Positions 36,116 to 45,189 are shown, numbered from the stretch's first letter. The stretch is 64,000 nt of DNA from Alteromonas mediterranea DE (GCF_000020585.3 NC_011138.3:1235791-1299790); one strand, 5' to 3'. Translations and numbers: made by a program. Notes: generated from the sequence alone by a model not told the origin.

Positions 36116-36966
36116 GTTTGCCCAGCGAAGCTGGCAAACCCGTCAGGTTGAAAGAAACCTGAATCACCCTGACTGAGGGGAAGATAATCCGAATGGCAAG
36201 GGCGTTGTTGGCCAACGACAGGGTCCGAAGGAAGCCATAGGAAGTTAGAGGTACACAATGAAAGTGAACCTGATTCGGCAAGGCAGGTGGGTAAGCGTGC
36301 AAAATAGCGCGAAGCCCGATACTCAGTCAGACCTGTTTTGTGTTTGAGGGTGGAATTTCTAACAGGGAGCCAGTGCAGTAACTGGGGAAGCCTGGCATTG
36401 GATCCAATCAAATGGTTGGACGTATCGTTCAAGGAGTGATCCAAGAATGTTGCGAGTGTGAGGTGGCAGATGAACCCGTAGTAGTGAGTAAGGCTAGGCC
36501 GATGAAAGCCAGTAATGGTGTGGAGGGTAAAACCAAGCCGACTATCAGCATTGTGTTTGATAGGATCCATTTTAGCCAAAAGCTTAAATGGATTGCGAAG
36601 GGGGGAAGCAGACTTTAAGACTCTGATGAGTTGTGAGTTTTTTTATCATTGATACACAAGCCGCCTGATCAGCGGGACAAGTCGAATCGGTGCGCTAGGA
36701 ATAGTGATGTCTGGTGAGACAGGCCGTATATGGGAAGTAATTGTAGTCAAATTTGGTAGATTGCCTCAGTGCTAGAACGCCAAACCCTGCAATGAAAGTT
36801 ACCACAATGTTAGAAAATGAACGATGTCCATAGGGCGCACGATACTAGATTGCAAATTAGCATTGTGTCACTTAGCAAGTGATATGAAGTATGCAGGAGC
36901 CGTATACGAGGCCCGTAGCATAGTGTTCTGAGGGAGGGATGAGGCGCAAGCCTCACCCTACTCGAT
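36116..36966 (+). mobile_element. ORF-less, degenerate group II intron
   Basis: The first 290 or so bases are nearly identical to the full intron at 59023-61110, starting GTTTGCCCAGCGAAGCTGG. Similarity continues through domains I-III (GTGAGGTGGCAGATGA, GAAAGCCAGTAATGGTGTGG). No reverse transcriptase is present: domain IV is about 200 bases of non-coding sequence. Domain V begins normally (GAGCCGTATACGAGGCCCGTA) but its return strand CATAGTGTTC has two mismatches compared with TGTACGGTTC of the full copy. Domain VI and the 3' end CACCCTACTCGAT are intact. It is probably an inactive derivative. Small open frames inside are not genes. Confidence 0.88.
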
Positions 36967-37118
36967 ATGCTTTATTGTTTTTGGGGAATTGTTGAAGAGA
37001 TAGAAAGTTATCTACAGGCTAGGTTCTTGTATTAAATAGCTTCTTGTTTTCGGTAGGTACACAACGCTCGTTTACTAAATTCTCTCTGAACGTATGTAGC
37101 GTCGGCACACTCGTTTCT

Positions 37119-39398
37119 CTAAAATAATGCTGGCTTTAGTTTTTCTCTTAATTTTTTGGTTGCTTCTTTCAAGCCTTTTGCATCAAGCGCACTACAAAGC
37201 TGTTTGAGTTCGATATTTGACGTAATAAATACATCTATCAACCGCGAATTTTCGTTAATTATTTTAGCGATATTTTGTATTGGCTTATAGTCGCTATACT
37301 TTGCACTATCCGCACTATCCGCACTATCCGCACTATCCGCACTATCCGCACTATCCGCACTATCCGCACTATTGGCATTATCCAAACCACTCGCATCACC
37401 AGGCTTGTCGTTGAAAGTGCCGCCATCAAACTTCGCAATTTTACATAGTATGGGCCATACATCATCTAGCGCCCGTGAGCCGTCGATAAAGTGGTGTAGT
37501 TTTTGTTGATAGGTATTAATAACGCTAGTCGGTAATGAAAAAAGCCCAAGCGTAGACTGATAGCTTTTTTGTAGCGTTATAAGCTCACTGACGAGCATTT
37601 TTACCTTGTTTGTATGGGCGAGCACGGCCAGAGCACTGGTTTCTCCACTTGCTTTATTGGGCTTTCGGCCGTAATCAACAACCTCAAAGCCGTTTCTACA
37701 CCAAAAAGCATCAAGTTTAGCCGTAGTGCCATAGGATGTGCATATCGCATCAATGCCATGCCTATAACTCTCGTTAGTAATTTTTCTAAGAAGCTCGCTA
37801 CCAATTCCTTTACCTTGCAGCCTAGTGTGCACCGCTATGCGGTTGATTCGCCAGTACGTAAAGGTAGCAGCATTACCGTTTGCTGATAATAAACAAAGTC
37901 GCTGTGCGCCTAAGTGACCTTTCGGCCTGCGCTTTCCCGAAGCTATAGCCTCTGCGGTTTCTTCAAGACGGCTACCTCCTTCGATATTGATAATAGAGGC
38001 AGCTATTATTATGTTATCTAGCGAAAGCGAAGCTATTAGAACATCTGGGCTATCCATTAAACGCATGAAATCATCAGGTGTTGTTTGATAATGGGCTAGC
38101 GCGAGTAAAGACATAATTTGTTGTAGCGTCTGTTCGCTAACATTTTCAAAGGTAGATAAATTAAATGCGCTATGCTCGATGATGTCAGCTGCACTTTTTT
38201 CGATGTGCTTGTCGTCTATCAGCGCTGAGCTATCGCTTTCGAACAAACATGTTTCGTTAAGAAAGGTTTCAAGTGGGTCGTGCTGATACCATCTTAAAGG
38301 GGCTGTCAAAGTAAGGTGTATAGCCGAAGGTGGCAAGTTAGGTAGAAGCTTGTGTATAAAGCCGCTGCCCGAACCTTCATAACCTAAAAGGGTAGTGCTT
38401 AATATCCACTGCTTATTATGTTTGATGATCTTATGCACTAGTGGCAGTGGCAATGATGCAGCTTCATCTACAATTACTACATCGTAATCTTGCTTATCAG
38501 TATTACACAGCAGGTCGCTATCTGGTGGTACCCACTTTACAGTACCATTGGTTATTATTTCTTTTCCTTTAAATGGTAATGTAGCGGGTTGTATCTGCTC
38601 TATGCCCTTAGTGTGGTTATCTTTAGTATCTTCGCTTGGATTTTGAATATCAAAAACATTTTTGACGTTTTCCTGACGTTCACTGGTTAACAGTACGCGA
38701 TGGCCTTCTCTTATCAGCTTTTGTATAAATAACCCCAAAAGAGACGACTTTCCCCTACCTCTTGGCGCGGTGATAAGCGCATTAAGTTGGTTATGGTAGA
38801 ACCCTTGGCTTAGCTTGTTAAATGCGTGCTCTTGCTCATAAGACTTAAACAAAGCGCCACGATAAACATTTGCAGCATCAAGTTTATTTACTTCATAGCG
38901 GGCTATGTCTGGCAAGGAAGTCGCGCTTTCACGGTAAAAAGCAATGGATGGATTGCCTTGAAGGCGGTCTATAAAGCGCGCAAGATAAAGGCTGCGTTTC
39001 AGGCTATAGCCTTCAGAAATAAACGAAACGGCAGCGTTTTCAGGCCACTTTGTAAACGGGGGGCAGATAAGAATTAAACACCCATGCTGTTTTACCGTGC
39101 CTGCTACAGCCATGACATCGCCAGGTCTGAAAAAGTCTCTACAGTCTAAAAATGCGATATCCCACTCACTACCTAATACTTGCTTGCGTTTCTTTCCCTT
39201 TAGCATTTCGCCGGTAAAGAGGTTGTATTTAACGGTATTAGATTTATCGATAGCATTAGTCACTGTGGTTAGTGCGTTGTGACAAAATTCGTCGTGGCTA
39301 GAAATCACCAATAACCTGCGATGCAACCGCAACGTTGAGTTTTGATGTTCGGTAAAGAAGGGGGCTAAAACCCACTCACATAATTGAGATAGCGCCAT
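37119..39398 (-). CDS. tmcA: tRNA(Met) cytidine acetyltransferase TmcA
   Basis: Enzyme (759 aa) that makes N4-acetylcytidine at the wobble base of elongator tRNA-Met with acetyl-CoA and ATP. N-terminal DUF1726-like part, then an RNA-helicase-like ATPase with Walker A APRGRGKSS (about 208-216) and VVIVDEAASLPLP. A GNAT domain follows (RLQGKGIGSELLRKI) and a C-terminal tRNA-binding part. Between them is an unusual tract of seven or more Ser-Ala-Asp triplets (about 678-699). The start is set at ATG 39398, where family-like sequence begins (MALSQLCEWVLAPFF); the frame stays open 31 codons further upstream, over the promoter of the divergent gene. Confidence 0.92.
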   Translation of the reverse strand: MALSQLCEWVLAPFFTEHQNSTLRLHRRLLVISSHDEFCHNALTTVTNAIDKSNTVKYNLFTGEMLKGKKRKQVLGSEWDIAFLDCRDFFRPGDVMAVAGTVKQHGCLILICPPFTKWPENAAVSFISEGYSLKRSLYLARFIDRLQGNPSIAFYRESATSLPDIARYEVNKLDAANVYRGALFKSYEQEHAFNKLSQGFYHNQLNALITAPRGRGKSSLLGLFIQKLIREGHRVLLTSERQENVKNVFDIQNPSEDTKDNHTKGIEQIQPATLPFKGKEIITNGTVKWVPPDSDLLCNTDKQDYDVVIVDEAASLPLPLVHKIIKHNKQWILSTTLLGYEGSGSGFIHKLLPNLPPSAIHLTLTAPLRWYQHDPLETFLNETCLFESDSSALIDDKHIEKSAADIIEHSAFNLSTFENVSEQTLQQIMSLLALAHYQTTPDDFMRLMDSPDVLIASLSLDNIIIAASIINIEGGSRLEETAEAIASGKRRPKGHLGAQRLCLLSANGNAATFTYWRINRIAVHTRLQGKGIGSELLRKITNESYRHGIDAICTSYGTTAKLDAFWCRNGFEVVDYGRKPNKASGETSALAVLAHTNKVKMLVSELITLQKSYQSTLGLFSLPTSVINTYQQKLHHFIDGSRALDDVWPILCKIAKFDGGTFNDKPGDASGLDNANSADSADSADSADSADSADSADSAKYSDYKPIQNIAKIINENSRLIDVFITSNIELKQLCSALDAKGLKEATKKLREKLKPALF
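37303..37374. repeat. tandem 9-bp repeat inside tmcA
   Basis: Seven perfect copies of GCACTATCC (37303-37365) and an eighth with two mismatches at its end. On the coding strand each unit adds Ser-Ala-Asp. Since the unit is nine bases, copy-number change keeps the frame. Confidence 0.97.
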
Positions 39399-39457
39399 GA
39401 AACTGTTTTTTCGGTATAATCTAGCGCTATAGTAGCGATTTATTATGAGGAATTCGA

Positions 39458-39883
39458 ATGCGCTTTCTTTCTCGGCGTTTAGTGATGCCAAATGACCTTA
39501 ATTATGCCAATTCTCTGTTCGGTGGCCGCGCGTTAGAATGGATTGACGAAGAAGCCGCAATTTGGGCAATTTGTCAGTTGGAAACTAATTGCTTGGTTAC
39601 CAAGCATATCGGCGAAATTAGCTTTGAGTCACCAGCCATGCAAGGTGATATCGTAGAGTTTGGCTTAGAAACCAAAGCGGTGGGCCGCACGTCTATTACT
39701 GTTAGCTGTTTAGTACGCAATAAAGCTACAAAGAAAACCATCTGTTTTGCAGACGATATTGTTTTCGTAAAAGTTGACCCAGACACACGTCAGCCAACAG
39801 CACACGGTAAAACGCTGGAAGGTTTAAAAGCGCAAACTGATGACGAAGTTCGTCGTTTAAATATGAACATAGACGCTGAATAA
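39458..39883 (+). CDS. acyl-CoA thioesterase, hotdog fold
   Basis: Hotdog-fold thioesterase (141 aa) of the YciA/acyl-CoA hydrolase type. The core reads MPNDLNYANSLFGGRALEWID, where the Asn and the Asp/Glu pair EWIDEEAA form the active site, followed by RTSITVSCLVRNKATKK. It hydrolyses acyl-CoA esters; chain length cannot be read. An SD (ATGAGGAATTCG) precedes the ATG. Divergent from tmcA, 59 bases apart. Confidence 0.9.
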   Translation: MRFLSRRLVMPNDLNYANSLFGGRALEWIDEEAAIWAICQLETNCLVTKHIGEISFESPAMQGDIVEFGLETKAVGRTSITVSCLVRNKATKKTICFADDIVFVKVDPDTRQPTAHGKTLEGLKAQTDDEVRRLNMNIDAE

Positions 39884-40015
39884 AACGCAGCGTCCTTCGC
39901 TATATATCATATAAAAAATATGAAGTTAGCTTAACGTGTTATCTGCTTGACGATGTCTATCGAACTGGTAGACTCCGTCGCAGAAGTTGAGGCTTTATTA
40001 ATGAGGGCTCAACGC

Positions 40016-40106
40016 TATACCAAGGGGTGTCCGTTTTCGGTCTGAGATCCACTTTAGTGGGAACCCTTAAACCTGATCCGGATAATACCGGCGTAGGAAT
40101 GGTTCA
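40016..40106 (+). promoter_or_regulatory. TPP riboswitch (THI element)
   Basis: Classic thiamine pyrophosphate aptamer: AAGGGGTGTCC, the pyrimidine-sensor sequence GTCTGAGATC, AACCCTTAAACCTGATCC and the pyrophosphate-sensor GGATAATACCGGCGTAGGAA. Closing helix P1 is ACCA/TGGT. It precedes a TonB receptor and three thiamine genes, so it should switch the operon off when TPP is abundant. Confidence 0.96.
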
Positions 40107-40137
40107 CAACATAGCCTAATAACCTGCCGTTAGACCC

Positions 40138-40170
40138 GGATCTTTTTTCTTAAGTAAGAATAAGAGATCC
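40138..40170 (+). promoter_or_regulatory. SD-sequestering hairpin of the TPP riboswitch
   Basis: GGATCTTTTTTCTTA pairs with TAAGAATAAGAGATCC with a single bulged T, masking the AAGAG SD just before the ATG at 40172. The same GGATC (40138-40142, within CCGGATC 40136-40142) can instead pair with GATCCGG at 40075-40081 in the aptamer. The two pairings exclude each other, giving a translational off/on switch. The T run after CCGGATC also leaves transcription termination possible. Confidence 0.7.
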
Positions 40171-40171
40171 C

Positions 40172-42262
40172 ATGTATAAAACACTTTTCACACTTACACT
40201 CATTGCTACTTCTGTTGCCGCGTATGGCCAGCAGCAAAGCGCTAATGCCGATACAACTATCTCTAATACTGATATCGAGCGCATTGTGGTAACCGGGGAC
40301 TTTCGTCAAACTACACTAGACCAGCTAAGTGCGAGTGCCACTATTTTAAATCAGGAGCGACTTAGTAGCAGACAGCCTACTCATATTGATAGCGTGCTAA
40401 ACAGCATTCCTAACGTGAACTTTGCCGCAGGTGCCTCTCGTGGGCGATTCGTTCAAATTCGAGGTATTGGCGAGCGTAGTCAGTTTGCCGAGCCTATTAA
40501 CCCATCGGTTAGCTTTATCGTTGATGAGTTCGATTTTTCTGGTCTAGCTGCTGCAGGCTTAATTTTTGATACTAAGCAACTTGAAGTGTATCGCGGCCCG
40601 CAAGCTACCCTTTACGGTACAGGCGCATTAGCCGGTGCGGTGAAGCTCTCAAGCAATGACGTTGGTAGCGACGCCCCTGATTATGTCGAGGCGCGAGTGG
40701 GCAATAAAGATACCTACCGAATTGAAGGCGCTACAGGGAACGACATAGGTGGTGACTGGGGTTATCGCGTGGCGCTGGTTCACAATAGCAGTGATGGTTT
40801 TGTTGAAAACACATTTCTCGGTCGAAGTGACACCAACAATATTGATGAAACCGCATTGCGTTTTGCTGTAGAAGGGCATGTTGATGAGCGTACAACGCTT
40901 GCGCTTACTTATCGATGGTATGATATCGACAATGGGTATGATGCTTTTTCACTAGATAATGATAATAGAACCTTATCTGACGAGCCTGGCTTTGATGAGC
41001 ATCAAACCCATGCGGTAAGCGCGCGTTCGACAACAGAAACGGCGGCAGGCGATCTAATTCTCATTGCTACTCACGCCTCGCATAATATCGCTTATGGCTA
41101 CGACGAAGACTGGACATTCACTGGCTTTCACCCTTGGGGTTATACCTCATTCGATGCGTATTATCGCGATGTAGATACACAAACAGGAGAAATTCGTTTT
41201 GTGTCTAACGAGAGCGCCGCATTGTTCGATGGCATAACCGACTGGACTATAGGTGTTTTTTACAAAAACACCGAAGAGCAACTGCTTCGACAATACACCT
41301 ACCTCGATAACGACTTCGCCAGTGAATACACGCCAACAACGACGGCAATTTACGCTAATACTGAAAGCCGTATCAACAATAATTTAGTGTTAGTTGCGGG
41401 ACTAAGGCTAGAAAACTACGATTTTGACTACGCTGACAATAACCTGCTTACACGCGCTTTCGATACTACCATGGTCGGTGGGAAAGTGGCGCTTCAGTAT
41501 ACACAGGGCGAGCACTTCTATTACGGCAGTATTTCTCGCGGTTATAAAGGCGCTGGCTTTAACCCCGACAGCCGTGTGAATGACGAACAGCGCTTTTTCG
41601 ATGAGGAATATAACTGGAACTATGAAATAGGGTTTAAAGGCCCTTTGATGACGCCAGAACTTATCGCAAGAGCAGCGCTTTTCTACATGGATAGGAAAGA
41701 CACACAGGTAAGTGATTTTGACGTTATTACTCGCGATGACGGTACGGCAGGGTTCGTTGATATTATCGATAATGCAGATTTGGGAACAAATAAAGGTGCT
41801 GAGATAGAGCTTAGCTGGTTTGCTACCGACGCATGGCAGGTCGATGCAAGCGTGGGGTATTTGAGCGCGACATTTGAAGGTTATACTCTTGCCGACGGCA
41901 CGCAAGTAACAGAGCAAAGGCAAGCGCAGTCTCCTAAATGGACTGCAAACCTTTATAGTGAGTACGTACTTACTGAAACGGTGCTTTGGCGTGTAGACAT
42001 AGACTACAAAAGTGAATACCGCTTCTCAGACGGACATGATGTAACTGCGCCAAGCACCACATTAGTGAATTCTGAAATTGTTGTATTACACGAAAATTGG
42101 CAGACGACGTTGTGGGTTCAAAATGCCTTTGATAGAGAGTATTACACCCGAGGATTCGGTGGCTTCAGTAACGACCCTCGCGATGAGTATGCGTTTGACG
42201 AGCCGTACTATCAGCTAGGTAACGGTCGTCAATTTGGTGTTACCGTAAAGTACACGTTTTAA
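40172..42262 (+). CDS. TonB-dependent receptor, thiamine-regulated
   Basis: Outer-membrane receptor (696 aa), probably for thiamine or a precursor. Signal peptide cut near AAYGQ, TonB box DIERIVVTGDF, plug with QIRGIGERSQFAEPINPSVS and VYRGPQATLYGTGALAGAVK, and a 22-strand-type barrel ending RQFGVTVKYTF. The ligand is inferred from the TPP riboswitch directly upstream and the thiamine genes downstream. An 18-base gap separates it from the next gene, so one operon is likely. Confidence 0.92.
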   Translation: MYKTLFTLTLIATSVAAYGQQQSANADTTISNTDIERIVVTGDFRQTTLDQLSASATILNQERLSSRQPTHIDSVLNSIPNVNFAAGASRGRFVQIRGIGERSQFAEPINPSVSFIVDEFDFSGLAAAGLIFDTKQLEVYRGPQATLYGTGALAGAVKLSSNDVGSDAPDYVEARVGNKDTYRIEGATGNDIGGDWGYRVALVHNSSDGFVENTFLGRSDTNNIDETALRFAVEGHVDERTTLALTYRWYDIDNGYDAFSLDNDNRTLSDEPGFDEHQTHAVSARSTTETAAGDLILIATHASHNIAYGYDEDWTFTGFHPWGYTSFDAYYRDVDTQTGEIRFVSNESAALFDGITDWTIGVFYKNTEEQLLRQYTYLDNDFASEYTPTTTAIYANTESRINNNLVLVAGLRLENYDFDYADNNLLTRAFDTTMVGGKVALQYTQGEHFYYGSISRGYKGAGFNPDSRVNDEQRFFDEEYNWNYEIGFKGPLMTPELIARAALFYMDRKDTQVSDFDVITRDDGTAGFVDIIDNADLGTNKGAEIELSWFATDAWQVDASVGYLSATFEGYTLADGTQVTEQRQAQSPKWTANLYSEYVLTETVLWRVDIDYKSEYRFSDGHDVTAPSTTLVNSEIVVLHENWQTTLWVQNAFDREYYTRGFGGFSNDPRDEYAFDEPYYQLGNGRQFGVTVKYTF

Positions 42263-42279
42263 AATAAAAGGAAGCAGTT

Positions 42280-42543
42280 ATGCAAGTTATGGTTGAACTC
42301 TCGTTGTACCCTCTGGTAAACGAATACATTCCGCCCATCCAAGATTTTATCGATAGGCTAAATAACTACCGCGATATTTCGGTGTCGACAAGTTCAACCA
42401 GCACTCAGGTAACAGGTGACTACGGGGTCGTTATGAAGATATTAGGCGAGGAAATGCAAAGAACCCATGAAGAAGTAGGGCAAGCTATTTTTGTGGCTAA
42501 GTTTCTCAACTTTGATGCTATGCAAGCCAGAAAGTCGTCTTGA
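42280..42543 (+). CDS. YkoF-like thiamine/HMP-binding protein
   Basis: Small soluble protein (87 aa) resembling the thiamine-binding YkoF/MTH1187 fold: MVELSLYPLVNEYIPPIQDF and VTGDYGVVMKILGEEM. The domain binds thiamine or hydroxymethylpyrimidine in Bacillus YkoF. It lies in the TPP-controlled operon and overlaps the permease gene by four bases. Confidence 0.8.
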   Translation: MQVMVELSLYPLVNEYIPPIQDFIDRLNNYRDISVSTSSTSTQVTGDYGVVMKILGEEMQRTHEEVGQAIFVAKFLNFDAMQARKSS

Positions 42544-43187
42544 TGACTCATTTTCTTTCTGAATTTACCTCACAAATTGCCGCTACCTCTTTATTGGAAT
42601 GGGTAGCGGTAGTGCTCGCCATAGCCTATGTGCTATTGGCTGCTAAACAGAATAGCTGGTGCTGGCTGTGTGCTTTTGTCAGCACCGCTATTTATACCTG
42701 GTTATTTTGGCAAGTTACCTTACCTTTTCAGTCAGCGCTTAATTTCTTTTATATGATCATGGCAGGTTATGGCTACTATCAGTGGTCTAAAGGCACTGAA
42801 GAGGGGAGGGTTAAGCCCGTTCGTCATTGGCCTTTATGGATACATTTACTAATAGTACCTAGTATGCTTTTAATGGCGTGGGGCTTATCTTTGGTGGCAG
42901 GTTCGCAATTCAATAGTGAGTACCTACTATTAGATGCGAGTATTAATTTACTGAGTGTCGTCACCACATTTATGGTGGCCCATAAAATCCTGCAAAACTG
43001 GGTTTACTGGTTTTTCATTAATCTGGCTTCTGCCTATTTATATCTGCAAGTGGGCTATGCATTATCTGCTTGTCTGTTTCTAGGCTATGTGGGGTTTGCC
43101 GTATTTGGTTATTATCAGTGGTTAGTGCAATATAAAAAACAAGGTGAGCACGTTGGATATCATCGCCACGCTGCGAAAGGCGCTTAA
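42540..43187 (+). CDS. pnuT: PnuC-family transporter, probable thiamine permease PnuT
   Basis: Inner-membrane facilitator (215 aa) of the nicotinamide-mononucleotide PnuC family with seven or so helices. Family residues are CWLCAFVSTAIYTWLFWQ and YGYYQWSKG, plus WVYWFFINLASAYLYLQVGY. PnuT members under TPP riboswitches import thiamine, trapped by phosphorylation. The neighbouring kinase-like gene and the riboswitch support PnuT over PnuC (inference). Confidence 0.88.
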   Translation: MMTHFLSEFTSQIAATSLLEWVAVVLAIAYVLLAAKQNSWCWLCAFVSTAIYTWLFWQVTLPFQSALNFFYMIMAGYGYYQWSKGTEEGRVKPVRHWPLWIHLLIVPSMLLMAWGLSLVAGSQFNSEYLLLDASINLLSVVTTFMVAHKILQNWVYWFFINLASAYLYLQVGYALSACLFLGYVGFAVFGYYQWLVQYKKQGEHVGYHRHAAKGA

Positions 43188-44067
43188 ACTTAGTGACAGT
43201 GCCCAGCTTTCGGTGCATCCATCTGGGGCTGTAAACCATGTTTATCGACTCCAAAATGTTGCTTTACACTATGAAGGCACTGAAAGAAAACTGCAGTTTC
43301 ACAGTGTTTCTGAGAAAGCATTCAGGCACCGCCAAACAGGCCAAGTGGTTGAAGGAGAGCAAAACCAAGGCCGAGACCCAAAACAATCGTGCTGTGTAGG
43401 TGATTTTGCTGTTAAGTGGTTAGGTGACGATCGCTTTAGCGGTATTGACCGCACTTATCAGTTCGCTTTGCAGAAAAAACTATGTCGCTTAGGTTTAGCA
43501 CCACAACCTATCTGGTTAAGCGATGATGAAACAATTTGGGTAGAGCAATGGCAAAGCGACACAACTAACCCTAGTCTAACCCCTCAGTGTTTAGCTCAAA
43601 CCCTTGCCAGCGTTCATCAGCTGTCGATAAAGGCCCACCCGCTAAAACTTGCCGCAAGATGGCAGCACTATATTGATATCGCTAAGCTAAACACGGATAG
43701 CACTTTGTACCAAAAAGCTAGGCGATTGCGGCCTAAGGTTTTGCAAAGCGAGCAGGCCGAAAACGATAGTGTGTTATGTCATAACGACTTGGCAGTAAAT
43801 CACATATTGATTAGGCGAGATAACACGCTCACTGTTATTGATTGGGAGTATGCTGCGATGGGAAACCGTTATTTTGACTTAGCTAGCTGTGCACTTATCA
43901 ATAAGCTAGATAGCATGACAAGTACCGAACTCGTAAAGCGCTACGCAGATATAATGAGAATTAATCAACAGATTGCACTCGCGGAGTTCAACCTTCATAA
44001 AGAGATAGTTTCGGTAACGAATGACCTCTGGTTTGCGGCGCTAAAAGCCAACGACGCATTGATTTAA
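43144..44067 (+). CDS. phosphotransferase, probable thiamine kinase
   Basis: Choline/aminoglycoside kinase-fold protein (307 aa). The catalytic loop is VLCHNDLAVNHILI (Brenner HxD...N motif) and the Mg-binding Asp is in LTVIDWEYAAMGNRYFDLA. It should phosphorylate thiamine imported by the permease, by its place in the TPP operon. The GTG at 43144 overlaps pnuT by 44 bases; the TTG at 43153 has better spacing from AAGG and may be the true start. About 35 residues between the N-lobe strands (43290-43400) are a less conserved insert. Confidence 0.82.
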   Translation: MSTLDIIATLRKALKLSDSAQLSVHPSGAVNHVYRLQNVALHYEGTERKLQFHSVSEKAFRHRQTGQVVEGEQNQGRDPKQSCCVGDFAVKWLGDDRFSGIDRTYQFALQKKLCRLGLAPQPIWLSDDETIWVEQWQSDTTNPSLTPQCLAQTLASVHQLSIKAHPLKLAARWQHYIDIAKLNTDSTLYQKARRLRPKVLQSEQAENDSVLCHNDLAVNHILIRRDNTLTVIDWEYAAMGNRYFDLASCALINKLDSMTSTELVKRYADIMRINQQIALAEFNLHKEIVSVTNDLWFAALKANDALI

Positions 44068-44139
44068 CCCGCATTCGATTGAAAAAACAGCGCATTGGGT
44101 GTTAATTGAGCATGCGAACTTTAGTTGTGATAAAAAGGC

Positions 44140-44167
44140 TTTACCTTTTTAATGTCATCCGTATAAT
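44140..44167 (+). promoter_or_regulatory. sigma-70 promoter of tRNA-Trp
   Basis: TTTACC, 16-base spacer, then a perfect TATAAT at 44162-44167, ending 12 bases before the tRNA. Confidence 0.75.
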
Positions 44168-44179
44168 GCACAGCGCGCT

Positions 44180-44256
44180 AGGGGTGTAGTTCGAATTGGT
44201 AGAACAGCGGTCTCCAAAACCGATGGTTGGGGGTTCGAGTCCCTCCACCCCTGCCA
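44180..44256 (+). tRNA. tRNA-Trp (anticodon CCA)
   Basis: Complete cloverleaf of 77 nt with encoded CCA. Acceptor AGGGGTG/CACCCCT, anticodon stem CGGTC/AACCG around CTCCAAA (anticodon CCA), T-loop GTTCGAGTC. It stands alone. Confidence 0.97.
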
Positions 44257-44556
44257 CTTTCTCTTCTTGAGTACTTTTCTTTTTCCTTGTCTTTATTTTC
44301 AGTTTTGTTTCTCCTTTATTAAAAGCTTTTTCATTTATTAGCTGGCTATTTGCGCTTTTGTTTTAACAGGGCGGGATTTAAACATAGTTAATAGCGCATT
44401 TCATAGCGGCTTGTAAGAGCACCTAATAAAACGCCCGCTTTATGCCTATAGCGAAGGATATTGTCCAACGTTATAAATAATGGCTATTCAATAGAACAAG
44501 CACTTTTAGTAAACTGTGATGGAATGCTAGTGAATTTACGCTGCGTCTTAATTTAA
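44257..44556. other. 300-base intergenic region
   Basis: AT-rich, pyrimidine-rich after the tRNA. No clear terminator hairpin, gene or RNA recognised. Confidence 0.5.
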
Positions 44557-45189
44557 ATGGATGGTGAAGTGTCTTTAACCTCTTATCAACAAGCAGTACT
44601 CCAGGAAATTGGGATCCCAACGTGGATCACAAAAGAAGCCTATAATGAGAAGGTCAAAGAAGGCACAGCACGCACCAATCACCAATTGAATAGTTCACCA
44701 TCTTCACAGGTTGTGGGTGCAAACGAGGTTCCTGTAACTTCAACACCGATTTCAAAGGAAGAAAAGCAATCTCGTTTGGCTCAGCTTCGCGCTAGTGTGA
44801 GCGGTTCTGTGGGTGATAATAATAACGAGAAAGGGAAAACAGAAAAAAGCACGGCGTCTTTGCCTGAAACCAAAGCCCCGAATAAAAGGGAAAGTGCGTC
44901 AATGTCTTCACCGTTGCCTGTTTCTCCTGATGGTATTCCGTTAAGCGCAGAGCAAAAAGCTAAGTCACAACAGTGGTTAAAAGACTTGCAACTCGCCTGT
45001 ATACAGCTAGGGGTACCCTCGAACTGGGCAAGCACAATCATGATTGGTCGCACATTATCGATAAGCGATACTGCCATTATATTACCTGCGACTCCTCTTA
45101 AGCTTACCGTTCAACAAAAGCGAGAGCTTTGGTCGCAGTTAGTGTCTGTTGGCGCTGCCTTAAATAATTCAAATAGCGAACAGCAGTAG
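44557..45189 (+). CDS. HolD-like DNA polymerase III psi subunit (putative)
   Basis: Protein of 210 aa. The N-terminus SYQQAVLQEIGIPTWITKE resembles the psi segment that contacts chi, and the C-terminal ALWSQL-like KRELWSQLVSVG with SDTAIILPATPL before it resembles the psi globular domain. A long Ser/Lys/Asn-rich linker (about 40-125) separates them and makes it longer than E. coli HolD. Its position directly before rimI, overlapping by one base, matches the conserved holD-rimI pair. The identification rests mostly on context. Confidence 0.55.
   Translation: MDGEVSLTSYQQAVLQEIGIPTWITKEAYNEKVKEGTARTNHQLNSSPSSQVVGANEVPVTSTPISKEEKQSRLAQLRASVSGSVGDNNNEKGKTEKSTASLPETKAPNKRESASMSSPLPVSPDGIPLSAEQKAKSQQWLKDLQLACIQLGVPSNWASTIMIGRTLSISDTAIILPATPLKLTVQQKRELWSQLVSVGAALNNSNSEQQ

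Noticed and set aside
36082..36618. Open frames on both strands inside the first intron
   Set aside because: Nearly the same frames occur in the 5' part of the second intron (58817-59351); they reflect conserved ribozyme RNA sequence, not protein.
37303..37374. Tandem repeats as a possible CRISPR array
   Set aside because: Units are nine bases with no spacers and lie in a coding frame; no cas genes in the window.
37259..37465. Open frame on the minus strand made of repeated VRIVRIV residues
   Set aside because: It is the 9-bp tmcA repeat read in another frame; there is no start signal and the tmcA frame is fully conserved.
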